Assembly: GCF_006152065.1 (NCBI RefSeq)
Contig: NZ_VDFW01000021.1
Location: 1 to 64,000 of the forward strand
DNA from: Amycolatopsis alkalitolerans
GTDB lineage: Bacteria > Actinomycetota > Actinomycetes > Mycobacteriales > Pseudonocardiaceae
Reading direction: 5' to 3'
DNA: 64,000 bases
Shown here piece after piece: positions 7,782 through 17,600 of this stretch (the stretch's first letter is position 1; every line of letters begins with the position of its first letter). The notes under the pieces were generated by a model. That model was given only the letters and a program-made list of their open reading frames with translations. It was not told the origin of the DNA and did not search any database. Both the position numbers and the translations under genes were made by a program.

Positions 7782-10109
7782 GTGCCAGCACTGATCACCC
7801 GGATGGGCAAGCGGCTGCGCAGGCTCATCGAGCGACCGGGCAGCGCCGAGCTGACCCGCTACGAGGCGTTGCTCCCCGAGATCGGCGAGCTCGAAGCGGA
7901 GCTGGATGGGCTCTCCGACACCGAGCTCACCGAGCGCGCCGGCAAGCTCCGTCTGGAAGCCGAGTTCGCCGAAGCCCAGCTCGTCGAGCTGTGCGCGCTG
8001 GGCCGCGAGGCCGCGCGCCGCGCGCTTGACGAGCGCGCCTTCGACGTTCAGCTGCTGGGCACCATGGGCCTGCTCACCGGGCATGTCGTGCAGATGGAGA
8101 CCGGTGAGGGCAAGACGCTCTCGGGTGCGCTCGCGGCGGCCGGATACGCCCTGCAGGGCAGGCGGGTGCACGTCACGACCGTCAACGACTACCTCGCCCG
8201 GCGCGACGCCGAGTGGATGAAGCCGGTGTACGACCTGCTGGGCGTCTCCGTCGGCTGGATCGAACCGTCGCTGACCCGTGACGAGCGGCGCGAGGCCTAC
8301 GCGAACGACGTCACCTACGGCGCGGTGAGCGAGATCGGTTTCGACGTGCTGCGCGACAGGCTGATCACCCGCGTCGAGGAACTCGCGCAGCCCGAGCCCG
8401 AGGTCGCGATCATCGACGAAGCGGACTCGGTGCTCGTCGACGAGGCACGCGTGCCCCTGGTGATGGCGGGTTCGGTGGACCACGCGACCGCCGACGTCGA
8501 GGTCGCCAACGTCGTGCGGCGGCTCCGCCTCGGCCTGCACTACGAGACCGACTCCGACGGCCGCAACGCGTGGCTGACCACGGCGGGGGCGTCGGTGGTC
8601 GAGAAGGCGCTCGGCGGGATCGACCTGTACGGGGACGCCGGCTCCGAACGGCTCGCGGCGGTCAACGTGGCGCTGCACGCCCACGCACTGCTGACCCGCG
8701 ACGTCGACTACATCGTGCGCGACGGGAAGGTCCACCTCATCAACACCTCGCGCGGGCGGATCGCCGAGTTGCAGCGCTGGCCGGACGGCCTCCAGGCGGC
8801 GGTCGAGGCGAAGGAGCAACTGCCCGCGACCGACCGCGGCGAGATCCTGGACTCGATCACCGTGCAGGCGCTGATGGCGCGGTATCCGCAGGTGGCGGGC
8901 ATGACGGGCACCGCGGTGGCGGTCGCCGAGCAGCTGCGCGAGTTCTACAAGCTCGAGGTCGCGGTCATCCCGCCGAACACCCCGAACGTCCGCGAGGACC
9001 ATTCGGACCGGATCTTCGCGTCGCCGTCGCACAAGCTGCGCGCGATCGAGGCGGAGATCCGGGAGGTGCACGAGACCGGGCGGCCGATCCTGGTCGGCAC
9101 GCAGGACGTGGCCGAGTCCGAGGAGCTGGCGGAGAAGCTCGCGAAGGTGGACTTGCCGTGCGTCGTGCTCAACGCGCGCAACGACGCCGAAGAGGCCGCG
9201 ATCATCGCCGAAGCCGGGACGTACGGCGCGGTCACGGTGTCGACGCAGATGGCCGGCCGCGGTACCGACATCCGGCTCGGCGGCGCCGACGGCAAGGACC
9301 GCGAGCGGGTCGCGGAACTGGGCGGGCTGCACGTGATCGGGACCGCGCGGTACCCGTCGAGCCGCCTGGACGGGCAGCTGCGCGGCCGGTCCGGCCGCCA
9401 GGGCGACCCGGGAAGCGCGGTGTTCTTCGCTTCGCTGAACGACGAGCTGGTGCTGTCGAACGCGCCGGACGTGCCCGACGGCATCCACGCCGACGACGAC
9501 ACCGGCGAGATCAGCGACCCCGCGGCCCAGCGGCAGATCAACCACGCGCAGCGTGTCGCCGAGGGCGTGCATCTGGAGATCCACCGCAACACCTGGCGGT
9601 ACACGCGGCTGATCGAGCACCAGCGGCGCGAGCTGCTGGACCACCGCGACCAGCTGCTGCGGACGGATCTCGCCGTCACGAAGCTGAAGGAAGCGGCCGC
9701 GAAGCGGTTCGAGGAGCTGGCCGAGTCGCTCGACGAGGACGCGCTCGACCACGTGTGCCGGGAGATCATGCTGTTCCACCTGGACCAGCTGTGGTCGGAT
9801 CACCTGGCCTATCTCACCGACGTGCGGGAGAGCATCCACCTGCGCGCGATCGCGCGGGAGACGCCGCTCGACGAGTTCCACCGGCTCGCGATCCCGGAGT
9901 TCCACAAGATCATCCCGGCCATCGAAGAGCGTTCCGTGAAGACGCTCGAAGAGGCGGAGATCGGCGAAGACGGGGTCGACCTGTCGGCGTCGGGCGTGCG
10001 GCGGCCGAGTTCGACGTGGACGTATCTCGTGCACGACAGCCCGTTCGATTCGGACTTCGAGCAGACCCTGAAGCAGGTCCGCAGCCTGCTCAAGCGCGGA
10101 AAGGACTGA
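7782..10109 (+). CDS. secA2: Accessory preprotein translocase ATPase SecA2
   Basis: A 775-residue SecA homologue. The DEAD motor has Walker A METGEGKT (105-112), VNDYLARRDAEWM (134-146) and Walker B DEAD (212-215). The second motor half carries STQMAGRGTDIRLGG and GRSGRQGDPG. It ends in KRGKD with no cysteine-rich zinc tail and is shorter than housekeeping SecA (over 900 aa), as expected for actinobacterial SecA2. SecA2 powers export of a restricted protein set through SecYEG. The GTG start at 7782 follows AGGAG by eight bases. Its divergent neighbours are two exported hydrolases, which could be clients; that link is only positional. Confidence 0.94.
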   Translation: MPALITRMGKRLRRLIERPGSAELTRYEALLPEIGELEAELDGLSDTELTERAGKLRLEAEFAEAQLVELCALGREAARRALDERAFDVQLLGTMGLLTGHVVQMETGEGKTLSGALAAAGYALQGRRVHVTTVNDYLARRDAEWMKPVYDLLGVSVGWIEPSLTRDERREAYANDVTYGAVSEIGFDVLRDRLITRVEELAQPEPEVAIIDEADSVLVDEARVPLVMAGSVDHATADVEVANVVRRLRLGLHYETDSDGRNAWLTTAGASVVEKALGGIDLYGDAGSERLAAVNVALHAHALLTRDVDYIVRDGKVHLINTSRGRIAELQRWPDGLQAAVEAKEQLPATDRGEILDSITVQALMARYPQVAGMTGTAVAVAEQLREFYKLEVAVIPPNTPNVREDHSDRIFASPSHKLRAIEAEIREVHETGRPILVGTQDVAESEELAEKLAKVDLPCVVLNARNDAEEAAIIAEAGTYGAVTVSTQMAGRGTDIRLGGADGKDRERVAELGGLHVIGTARYPSSRLDGQLRGRSGRQGDPGSAVFFASLNDELVLSNAPDVPDGIHADDDTGEISDPAAQRQINHAQRVAEGVHLEIHRNTWRYTRLIEHQRRELLDHRDQLLRTDLAVTKLKEAAAKRFEELAESLDEDALDHVCREIMLFHLDQLWSDHLAYLTDVRESIHLRAIARETPLDEFHRLAIPEFHKIIPAIEERSVKTLEEAEIGEDGVDLSASGVRRPSSTWTYLVHDSPFDSDFEQTLKQVRSLLKRGKD

Positions 10110-10166
10110 CCCACCGGGCGGGTTGCGCTTGCGCACATTCCGCTGTGGACAACCGCGGCGGTGCGC

Positions 10167-10172
10167 GAGAAT
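10167..10172 (+). promoter_or_regulatory. -10-like GAGAAT, six bases before nadE start
   Basis: GAGAAT is followed by GGGTGC and the ATG at 10179. The spacing fits a leaderless transcript and supports this ATG over the GTG at 10161. Confidence 0.35.
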
Positions 10173-10178
10173 GGGTGC

Positions 10179-11909
10179 ATGCCGCAACTCAGGATCGCGC
10201 TGGCCCAGGTCAACTCGACGGTGGGCGACCTCGCGGGCAACGCGCAACTGCACGTGGACTGGGCGCGCAAGGCCGTCGAGGCGGGCGCCCACGTCGTGGT
10301 GTTCCCCGAGATGTCCCTGACCGGGTACCCGGTCGAGGATCTGACGCTGCGCGCGACCTTCGCCCAGGGCTCCCGGCAGGCTGTCGACGATCTGGCGCGT
10401 CGACTGGCCGAGGCCGGTTGCGGCGATCTGCTCGCGTACGTGGGGTATCTCGACCTCGACGAGGTCGGTCCGCGTGACGCGGCCGCGGCGCTGTACGGCG
10501 GTGAGGTGGTCGGGCGCCAGTTCAAGCACCACCTGCCGAACTACGGCGTGTTCGACGAGCACCGCTACTTCAAGCCGGGGCAGACGCTCGACGTGCTGCG
10601 GCTGCACGGGCTCGACATCGGCATGGTGATCTGCGAGGACATCTGGCAGGACGGCGGACCGGTGTCGGCGCTGGGCAAGGCTGGCGTCGATCTCGTGGTG
10701 TCGCCGAACGCCTCGCCGTACGAACGGTCGAAGGACGACGTCCGGCTGCCGCTGGCCGCCCGGCGCGCGGCCGAGGCGGGCGCGCCGCTGGTCTATGCGA
10801 ACCTCGTCGGCGGCCAGGACGACCTGGTGTTCGACGGGGATTCGTTCGTCGTGGGCGCGGACGGTGAGCTGCGGGCGCGGGCGCCACAGTTCACCGAGCA
10901 CCTGCTGGTGGTCGACCTCGACCTGCCGGCGGGCGGGCATGGTGCCGAGGGGTCGTTCGGGGGGCTGGCGGTACGGCGGCGGACGCTGAGCACCTCGCCG
11001 GTGCCGGAGTACGAGCCGGTCCCGGCGCCGATCAGCGAGCCGCTGTCCGAAGAGGCCGAGGTGTGGTCGGCGCTGGTCGTCGGGCTGCGGGACTACGTGC
11101 ACAAGAACGGCTTCCGCTCGGTGACGTTCGGGTTCTCCGGCGGGATCGACTCGGCGGTCTCGGCGGCGCTGGCGGTGGACGCGCTGGGGCGGGACGCGGT
11201 GTACGGGGTGTCGATGCCCTCGGCGTACTCGTCGAAGCATTCTCGTTCCGACGCCGCGGAACTCGCGCGGCGGCTGGGTTGCCACTTCCGGACCGAGCCG
11301 ATCGAGGACATGGTGCGGGTCTACGTCGATCGGTTGAAGCTCGCCGGGACCGGGCTCGCGGAGGAGAACATCCAGGCGCGGGTGCGCGGGATGCTGCTGA
11401 TGGCTCTGTCCAATCTGGACGGTCACCTCGTGCTGGCGACGGGGAACAAGACCGAGCTCGCGGTGGGATACTCGACGATCTACGGGGACGCGGTCGGCGG
11501 GTTCGCGCCGATCAAGGACGTGTTCAAGACCTACGTGTGGGAACTGGCGCGGTGGCGGAACGCGGAGGCCGAGAAGCGCGGTGAGATGCCGCCGATCCCG
11601 GAGAACTCGATCAGCAAGCCGCCGTCCGCGGAGCTGCGTCCTGGCCAGCTGGACACCGACTCGCTGCCGGACTACCCGCTGCTGGACGACATCCTCGACG
11701 ACTATGTCGAGGGCGACCGGGGGTACGCGGACCTGCTCGCGGCGGGATTCGACGCGGAGACGATCGACCGTGTGATCCGGATGGTGGACAGGGCCGAGTA
11801 CAAGCGCCGCCAGTACCCGATCGGCACGAAGATCACGTTCAAGGCGTTCGGCCGCGACCGGCGGCTGCCGATCACGAACGGCTGGCGTGAGGGCGATCAG
11901 CGCGGCTGA
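10179..11909 (+). CDS. nadE: Glutamine-dependent NAD+ synthetase
   Basis: A 576-residue cytoplasmic enzyme that amidates nicotinic acid adenine dinucleotide with glutamine nitrogen. The N-terminal nitrilase-type glutaminase (about 1-260) has the triad Glu44 (FPEMSLTG), Lys116 (QFKHHLPNYG) and Cys152 (VICEDIW). The C-terminal synthetase domain has the ATP-pyrophosphatase P-loop SGGIDS (320-325) and the later ATGNKTELAVGYSTIYGD segment. Length matches the shorter two-domain NadE type rather than the roughly 680-residue mycobacterial enzyme. The start at 10179 is set by the -10-like box six bases upstream. It probably stands alone. Confidence 0.94.
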   Translation: MPQLRIALAQVNSTVGDLAGNAQLHVDWARKAVEAGAHVVVFPEMSLTGYPVEDLTLRATFAQGSRQAVDDLARRLAEAGCGDLLAYVGYLDLDEVGPRDAAAALYGGEVVGRQFKHHLPNYGVFDEHRYFKPGQTLDVLRLHGLDIGMVICEDIWQDGGPVSALGKAGVDLVVSPNASPYERSKDDVRLPLAARRAAEAGAPLVYANLVGGQDDLVFDGDSFVVGADGELRARAPQFTEHLLVVDLDLPAGGHGAEGSFGGLAVRRRTLSTSPVPEYEPVPAPISEPLSEEAEVWSALVVGLRDYVHKNGFRSVTFGFSGGIDSAVSAALAVDALGRDAVYGVSMPSAYSSKHSRSDAAELARRLGCHFRTEPIEDMVRVYVDRLKLAGTGLAEENIQARVRGMLLMALSNLDGHLVLATGNKTELAVGYSTIYGDAVGGFAPIKDVFKTYVWELARWRNAEAEKRGEMPPIPENSISKPPSAELRPGQLDTDSLPDYPLLDDILDDYVEGDRGYADLLAAGFDAETIDRVIRMVDRAEYKRRQYPIGTKITFKAFGRDRRLPITNGWREGDQRG

Positions 11910-11951
11910 ACGGCCGGCGCGCCTTCGGTGTGGCGCGGTAGCCCGGCCAGA

Positions 11952-12731
11952 TCACCGGCAGGCGCTGAGCAACCGGCGCAGGGCGGCCGGGGTATGGCCG
12001 CAGTGCTCGCGGACCGTGCGGGTCAGGTGGGCCTGGTCGGCGAAGCCGAGGTCCGCGGCCAGGCCCGCAAGGTCCGCCTCGCCGCCTTCGAGCCTGTCCA
12101 GGGCGCGACCGACACGTACGCGATTGCGGTAGCGGGTCAGCGAAACTCCCAGCTGCTGGGGAAAGGCGCGACTCAGCCGGTACGGGGAGACGGCCAGCAT
12201 CTCCGCGAGCGGGAGCAACCCGCGCGACGCCGGGTGATCGGCGTGGATCGCCGCGCGGGCCCGCGCCACGAGGGTTCGGTCCGCCCTGGTCGACTCAGGG
12301 CGGTCCAGGGTCGCGGCGACGAGCGCGAGCAGCCGCTCGGCGAGCGCATAGTCGACGTCACCGTTCGTGGCGGCGGCCAGTAGCCTGCGGTGGGCGAGGT
12401 CGAGCCGGGCATCGACATAGAGGCTCGACGCCGGGCGGTTGTGCACCATCGAGTGCCAGATGCCGGGGCTGAGGCTGATCGAGGTACACACGTCGCCGCC
12501 AGCCGGATGCGCGAAACGCTCTTCGTCGCCGGGCAGGCTGAGATAGCCGAGCGTCGGATCGACGTCGGCCGTCAGGCCCGCCACCTTCCGGCGGAAACGA
12601 CCACGGCGCACGAGGACCAGCCCGTACCCCGAGCGCGGTTCGGGCGCGGACCAGTCGTGGTGGTCGTCCCGGCACGACACCAGGTGCACGGCGAACTCCG
12701 GCCTCACGGCCAGTTCGACGGCGATACGCAT
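11952..12731 (-). CDS. AraC-family transcriptional regulator
   Basis: A 259-residue regulator. The N-terminal half (1 to about 150) looks like a cupin-type effector domain, with GYGLVLVRRGRFRRKVAG and SLPGDEERFAHPAGGD. The C-terminal 95 residues form the AraC double HTH (LAEMLAVSPYRLSRAFPQQLGVS, then LAADLGFADQAHLTRTVRE). The ATG at 12731 is chosen because a TAGCGT box lies seven bases upstream. The gene is divergent from a VOC-domain protein and ogt, which are its most likely targets. An inverted repeat GATTC-N9-GAATC in the gap could be its operator, but that is weak evidence. Confidence 0.85.
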   Translation of the reverse strand: MRIAVELAVRPEFAVHLVSCRDDHHDWSAPEPRSGYGLVLVRRGRFRRKVAGLTADVDPTLGYLSLPGDEERFAHPAGGDVCTSISLSPGIWHSMVHNRPASSLYVDARLDLAHRRLLAAATNGDVDYALAERLLALVAATLDRPESTRADRTLVARARAAIHADHPASRGLLPLAEMLAVSPYRLSRAFPQQLGVSLTRYRNRVRVGRALDRLEGGEADLAGLAADLGFADQAHLTRTVREHCGHTPAALRRLLSACR

Positions 12732-12839
12732 GGCGCGCACGCTACGCCGGGGGTACGACGATTCCGGGCGCAAGAATCTTCAATACCCGTGGTGTGCGAC
12801 GCGGCAGGCTCTTGTGCACGGCAAGAGGAGGAACCGCAG

Positions 12840-13196
12840 ATGACAGCCATACTTTCCACCGTTGTGATCGACTGCGCCGACCCGGCCGGGCTCGCCGCGT
12901 TCTATGCGAAGGTCACCGGATGGGACATCACCTCCAGCGATGCGGACACCGCGTATCTGAGTGACAAGGGCGCGATCCAGCTGGGGTTCCAGCGAATCGC
13001 GGGGTACCGGTCGCCGGGCTGGCCCGACGACGCCAAGCACTTCCACCTCGACTTCGGGGTCACCGACGTCGAAGCGGCCGTGCCCGAACTGCTCGCGCTC
13101 GGCGCGGCCAAGCCCGAGTTCCAGCCGGGTGGTGCCGACTGGACGGTGCTCACCGATCCCGAGGGACACCCGTTCTGCCTCGTGCCGGAGAATTGA
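12840..13196 (+). CDS. VOC-family (glyoxalase-like) protein
   Basis: A 118-residue protein with two beta-alpha-beta-beta-beta modules of the vicinal oxygen chelate fold. The first begins LSTVVIDCADPAGLAAFYAKVTGW. The second carries KHFHLDFGVTDVEAAVPELLALG and ends with VLTDPEGHPFCLVPE, the usual VOC terminus. Members are metal-dependent lyases, dioxygenases or drug-binding proteins; the role here is unknown. The ATG is preceded by a strong GAGGAGGAA ribosome site. The next gene, ogt, starts three bases after its stop, so the two are an operon divergent from the AraC regulator. Confidence 0.85.
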   Translation: MTAILSTVVIDCADPAGLAAFYAKVTGWDITSSDADTAYLSDKGAIQLGFQRIAGYRSPGWPDDAKHFHLDFGVTDVEAAVPELLALGAAKPEFQPGGADWTVLTDPEGHPFCLVPEN

Positions 13197-13199
13197 GCG

Positions 13200-13733
13200 G
13201 TGGCACAGGGCTTCACGGTGTTCGACACCGCCATCGGGTACTGCGGAATCGCCTGGGGTGAGCGCGGTGTGGTGAGTGTGCGTTTGCCCGACGGCAGCGC
13301 CGAGCGCACCCGCGCGCGGTTGCGTGCGAGCGTCTCCGACTCGGCCGAAACCGAGCCACCGCCGCACATCCGGCAAGCGATCGCCGCGATCGTGGCGCTG
13401 TTACGCGGTGAGCCGCGCGATCTGCGGGAGGTCCGGCTCGACCTGGAGGGCGTGCCGGAGTTCCATCGCCGCGTGTACGAGGTCGCGCGCACGATCCCGC
13501 CCGGAAAGACGCTCACCTACGGCGACGTCGCGCGCCGGCTGGGCATGCCGGGTTCGGCGCAGGCAGTGGGAAGGGCGCTGGGCAGTAACCCCTTTCCGAT
13601 CGTGGTGCCCTGCCACCGGGTGCTCGGTGCCGACGGCAGGATGGTCGGGTTCTCCGCGCCTGGTGGGGTGGCCACCAAGCGCAGGATGCTGGTGATCGAA
13701 GGAGCGCGGCCCGACGAGCCGACGCTGTTCTAG
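13200..13733 (+). CDS. ogt: Methylated-DNA--protein-cysteine methyltransferase
   Basis: A 177-residue suicide repair protein that moves alkyl groups from O6-alkylguanine to its own cysteine. The active site is IVVPCHRV with Cys138. The DNA-binding HTH is PGKTLTYGDVARRLGMPGSAQAVGRALG-like (about 101-130), including the arginine finger in VGRALG. A short N-terminal domain precedes it. The length is normal for Ogt/MGMT without an Ada domain. It starts on GTG three bases after the VOC gene stop, so translation is probably coupled. Control by the divergent AraC regulator is possible. Confidence 0.94.
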   Translation: MAQGFTVFDTAIGYCGIAWGERGVVSVRLPDGSAERTRARLRASVSDSAETEPPPHIRQAIAAIVALLRGEPRDLREVRLDLEGVPEFHRRVYEVARTIPPGKTLTYGDVARRLGMPGSAQAVGRALGSNPFPIVVPCHRVLGADGRMVGFSAPGGVATKRRMLVIEGARPDEPTLF

Positions 13734-13788
13734 GCCGGGGCCGACGAGGTGGTCCGGCGGATCGGGCGTGCACCGACCTCGGGGCGCG

Positions 13789-13929
13789 GAAGTCGAGTTC
13801 GGCGTCTGGAACGTCCAGCTCAGCGTCCCCACGGTCGAACTCGCCGTCTGGAACGTCGAACTCAACGTCCCGAACGTCGAACTCGGCGTCCCCACGGTCG
13901 AACTCAACGTCTGGAAGGTAGATGTCGGC
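13789..13929. repeat. 21-bp imperfect tandem repeat, about 6.5 copies
   Basis: Six full units of 21 bp start at 13789, 13810, 13831, 13852, 13873 and 13894, followed by a decayed unit from 13915. Unit ends alternate (CTGG, CCCC, CTGG, CCCG, CCCC, CTGG), which shows a 63-bp higher-order period: units 2 and 3 match units 5 and 6. The array sits in the gap between ogt and the convergent DinB gene. All frames stay open because 21 is a multiple of three. I see no start, ribosome site or conserved protein, so I treat it as non-coding. Confidence 0.85.
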
Positions 13930-13954
13930 GGCGGGAGGCGGGCGGGGCGGGGAG

Positions 13955-14542
13955 TTAGGGCGGGGGTGGTTGCCAGGGTTGGATCCACGGGGAGGGGGGC
14001 CAGCCTTCGGCGGCGGCCAGCAGGGGGAAGGCCTGCGCGCCGTCGATGTGCTCGCGGACGATGTCGGCGTGCCCGGCGTGGCGGGCCGTCTCCTGGATGA
14101 GGTGCAACAGCACCCACCGGACCGACCAGGCGTCGACGTCGTCCGGGAACCACGGCACGCCCTTCGGCACCGGCACCGGCCGGCCCAGATCGGGGATGCC
14201 GGCGATGATCTCCTCCGTCTCACCCGCGACCTGCTCGTACTCGGCGAGCACGGCAGGCAGTGTGTCCTCCTCGGTGAACTCGAAGTCGGCCGCGTACGCG
14301 CTCGCTCTTTCCTCCACCGTGCCGACAGGCTTCCGTTGCAGGACGGTGCCCAGCCAGCCTCGTTCGGTGCGCGCGACGTGCTTGAGCAGGCCGCCGATGG
14401 TCAGCGTGCTGCGGCTGGGCGCGAGACGCGCCTGCTCGTCGGTCAGCCCGTGGGCGGCCAGCCGCAGGACGTAGCGCTGGTGAGCGAGAAACGCGAGCAG
14501 GCCCTCGCGCTCGTCACGGACAGGGCGGACATTGCCGGACAT
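13955..14542 (-). CDS. DinB/DUF664-family protein
   Basis: A 195-residue four-helix-bundle protein of the DinB superfamily. Candidate metal ligands are the histidines in GGLLKHVARTERGWL (about residue 55), in LLHLIQETARHAGHAD and in the following REHIDG. In actinobacteria many DUF664 proteins are mycothiol-dependent transferases or detoxification enzymes; the substrate here is unknown. The ATG has an AAGGAG ribosome site seven bases upstream. The gene stands alone between the 21-bp repeat array and lysX. Confidence 0.82.
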   Translation of the reverse strand: MSGNVRPVRDEREGLLAFLAHQRYVLRLAAHGLTDEQARLAPSRSTLTIGGLLKHVARTERGWLGTVLQRKPVGTVEERASAYAADFEFTEEDTLPAVLAEYEQVAGETEEIIAGIPDLGRPVPVPKGVPWFPDDVDAWSVRWVLLHLIQETARHAGHADIVREHIDGAQAFPLLAAAEGWPPSPWIQPWQPPPP

Positions 14543-14612
14543 CGGTGCTCCTTCGCTCGGATGCGGTTACCTGAGTGCATCCTCGCACCGGGGTCCGACA
14601 ATTTCGGAAAGT

Positions 14613-14629
14613 CCTTGTGCCACAAGGAG
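14613..14629. terminator. 17-bp palindrome at the 3' end of lysX
   Basis: TCCTTGTG-C-CACAAGGA has perfect 8-bp arms and begins two bases past the lysX stop codon. On the minus strand it is followed by CTTTCC rather than a T-run. It could be a weak terminator for lysX. It could also be an operator about 70 bp upstream of the DinB gene start. The sequence does not decide between them. Confidence 0.4.
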
Positions 14630-14630
14630 A

Positions 14631-17600
14631 TCAGGCGCGCGGGCGGACGAACGGGAACGGGACGATCTGGCGGATCGGCGCCCCGTTCAGCATCATCAGC
14701 AGCCGGTCGATGCCAAGGCCCAGCCCGCCCGTCGGGGGCATCCCGTGTTCGAGCGCCTGCAGGAAGTCCTCGTCCAGTTCCATCGCCTCCACATCACCGC
14801 TGGCGGCGCGCAGCGACTGGGCCTCCAGCCGCCGGCGCTGCTCCAGCGGATCGGTCAACTCCGTGTAGGCCGTCCCGATTTCGGCGCCGAACGCGACGAG
14901 GTCCCACCGTTCCGCCAGCCGCGGATCCTCGCGATGCTGCCTGGTCAGGGGCGACACGTCGGTGGGGTAGTCCGTGTAGAACGTCGGGGCGATCGTGGAA
15001 GCCTCGACGAGATGGTCGAACGCCGCGAGCACCAGGTCACCGTGACCCGCGTCGCTCGCGAACGGAACACCCGCCGCGGCGCAGTAGGAACGCAGCGCCT
15101 CCACGGAAGTCGATGGTGTGACCTCTTCCCCCAGCGCCGACGAAACCGCGTCGTGCACGGTGACGACCGGCCAGTCGCCGGAGATGTCGTGCTCACCGTC
15201 CGGCCGGCGCACCACGGGGCGCCCGTACGCGGCCACGGCGGCCTGTTGCACCAGATCCCTGGTCAGCGCCCGCATCGAGTCGTAGTCCGCGTACGCCTGG
15301 TAGGCCTCGAGCATCGTGAACTCGGGGTTGTGCGTCGCGTCGACACCTTCGTTGCGGAAGTTCCGGTTCAGCTCGAACACCCGCTCCATCCCGGCCACGC
15401 ACAACCGCTTGAGATACAGCTCCGGCGCGATACGCAGGTACATCCGCATGTCGTAGGCGTTGATGTGGGTGACGAACGGCCGCGCGTTCGCGCCACCGTG
15501 CACCCGCTGCAGCATCGGGGTCTCGACCTCGAGAAAGTCGTTGGTGTGCAACCGATCCCGGACCGCGCGGACCACCGTGCCGCGCAGCCGCAACAGCTCC
15601 GGCAGGTCCGGATCGAGGTAGCGGCGCCGCACCCGGGTGTCCGGGTCGGCGAGGCCCTTTCGCCTGTCCGGCAACGGATGCAGGCATTTCGCCGTGAGCG
15701 TCCAGTCTTCGACACGGACCGAGAGCTCGCCCCGCCGCGAAGTCACCACTTCGCCGCGCACACCCACCTGATCCCCGAGGTCGACCCCGGACCGCCACAG
15801 TTCGTCCGCCCCCAGCATCAACTGCAGCTCACCGCTGCTGTCCCGCAGGCGAGCGAAAACCAGCCCGCCGAAGTCCCGCAGCGCCACCACCCGCCCGGCC
15901 ACGCGCACCTCGCAGCCCGTCCGCGCGTCCGGCGGCAGCCAGCCGAACTTGCGCGAAACCTCGGAAAGCACGGTGTCGCGGACGAACCCGGCCGGATAGG
16001 GATCGACGCCCGCCTTCCGCAGCCGGTCCAGCTTCGCGATCCGCACCCGGACCTGTTCCGGTCGTCGCACCGCCGGCGGCTCGGACCGGATCTCGTCGAT
16101 CTCCTCGACCCCCGCCAGGAACGCCTCGCTCACCCCGCCGCCGGAGATCGACCGGCGCGGCTGCGGCAGGAAGCCCTCCAGCGCCCCCGCGACCAGGCTG
16201 ACCCGCGCGAGCCGCCGCGCCGAGCCGTAGCAGAGGAACCGCGGCTCCCATTCGGGCCCGTACTTCGCGTTCGAGCGGTACAACGACTCCAGCTGGAAGA
16301 ACCGCGACGCGACACCCAGCACGGCACGCCAGGCGCGCAGCACCGGCCCGGCGCCGATCCGCTCCCCCGCCGCGAAAACCGCGCGGAACATGGCGAAGTT
16401 CAGCGAAATCCGCTGCGCGCCGAACTTGCCGGCCACGTCGACGAGCCGCGCGACCATGAACTCGTTCAAGCCGTTCTCGGCGTCGCGGTCACGGCGCATC
16501 AGGTCGAGGGACAACCCGCGGCGCCCCCAGGGCACGAACGACAGCAGCCCGCGCAGGGTGCCGGACGCGTCGTACGCCTCGACCATCACGCACCGGCCGT
16601 CGCTCGGGTCGCCGAGCCGGGACAGCGCCATCGAGAAACCGCGTTCGGTCTCCGCGCCGCGCCACTGCTGCGCCCGCTCGACTATCTCGTCCATTTCGGA
16701 CGGTGAGATCTCGTTGTGCCGCCGGGCGACCGCGGTGTACCCGGCTCGTTCGATCCGGCTGACCGCCTGGCGCACGGTACGCCGTTCCGGGCCGGTCAGG
16801 CTGAAGTCGCGGACGTCGAGCACGGCCTCGTCACCGAGTTCGAGCGCCTTGAGCCCGGCCCGCGCATACGCCCGCGCGCCGCGCTCGCTCGCCCCCAGCG
16901 CACCGGGCGACCAGCCGTAGGTGTGCGCCTCCGCCAGCCACGCCTCGATCGCCTGCGGCCATGCTTCGGGATCCCCGATCGGATCCGCGCTGGCCACGCT
17001 GGTACCGGCGAGCACCCGGTAGGTCACCGCGGCCCGCCCGTTCGGCGCGAAGATGACGCTCTTGTCCCGCCGTGTGGCGAAGTACCCGAGCGAATCGTCT
17101 TCGCCGTACTTCGCCAGCAATGCCCGCAGCCGTAGCTCTTCGTGGTCGGTTCGGTGCCGGCGGCTGCGCACACCACGGAAGAACGTCGACAGGGTCAGCA
17201 CCGCGACGAGGCTGCCGCCCAGGTCGAGCGCCAGATCCAGCCACGGTGGGCCTTCGCGGACACCGAGCCGCCGCAATTGCACAAGCTCACCGGTCGCGTG
17301 GTTGGCCGCCCACAGGAAGGTGTCGCCGAGGCCGGTGAGCCTGCCCGGCCACGCCACGAGCAGCGCCCAGCCGCTGAAGATCACCATGAGGATCCCGGAC
17401 GCGCCCACGATCAGCCCATGCCGCCACGCACCCGGTGCGAGCCGGGCGGGAAACGCCGGGCGCAGGGCGAACAGCAGCACGATCAACCCGATCGAGAGCA
17501 GATCGCCGACGCTCAGTGCCCCGAACGGCACATGCGGATGGCGTTCCCCGAGAATCTCCGGCGCCCACAGCAGGGTCGCCTGGTAGCCCAGGTTCATCGC

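Noticed and set aside
6081-11426. Very long minus-strand open frame extending past the second TAP-like hydrolase
   Set aside because: Only its last 537 codons match a protein family; the rest is antisense to secA2 and nadE and reads as Arg/Asp/Val-rich noise typical of GC-rich shadow frames.
13789-13929. CRISPR array
   Set aside because: Units are contiguous with no spacers and no cas genes are nearby.
13768-14100. Possible gene made of VELNVWN/VELGVPT heptads over the 21-bp repeat
   Set aside because: The repeat keeps all frames open; no ribosome site or conserved domain is present, and the 3' part overlaps the DinB gene antisense.
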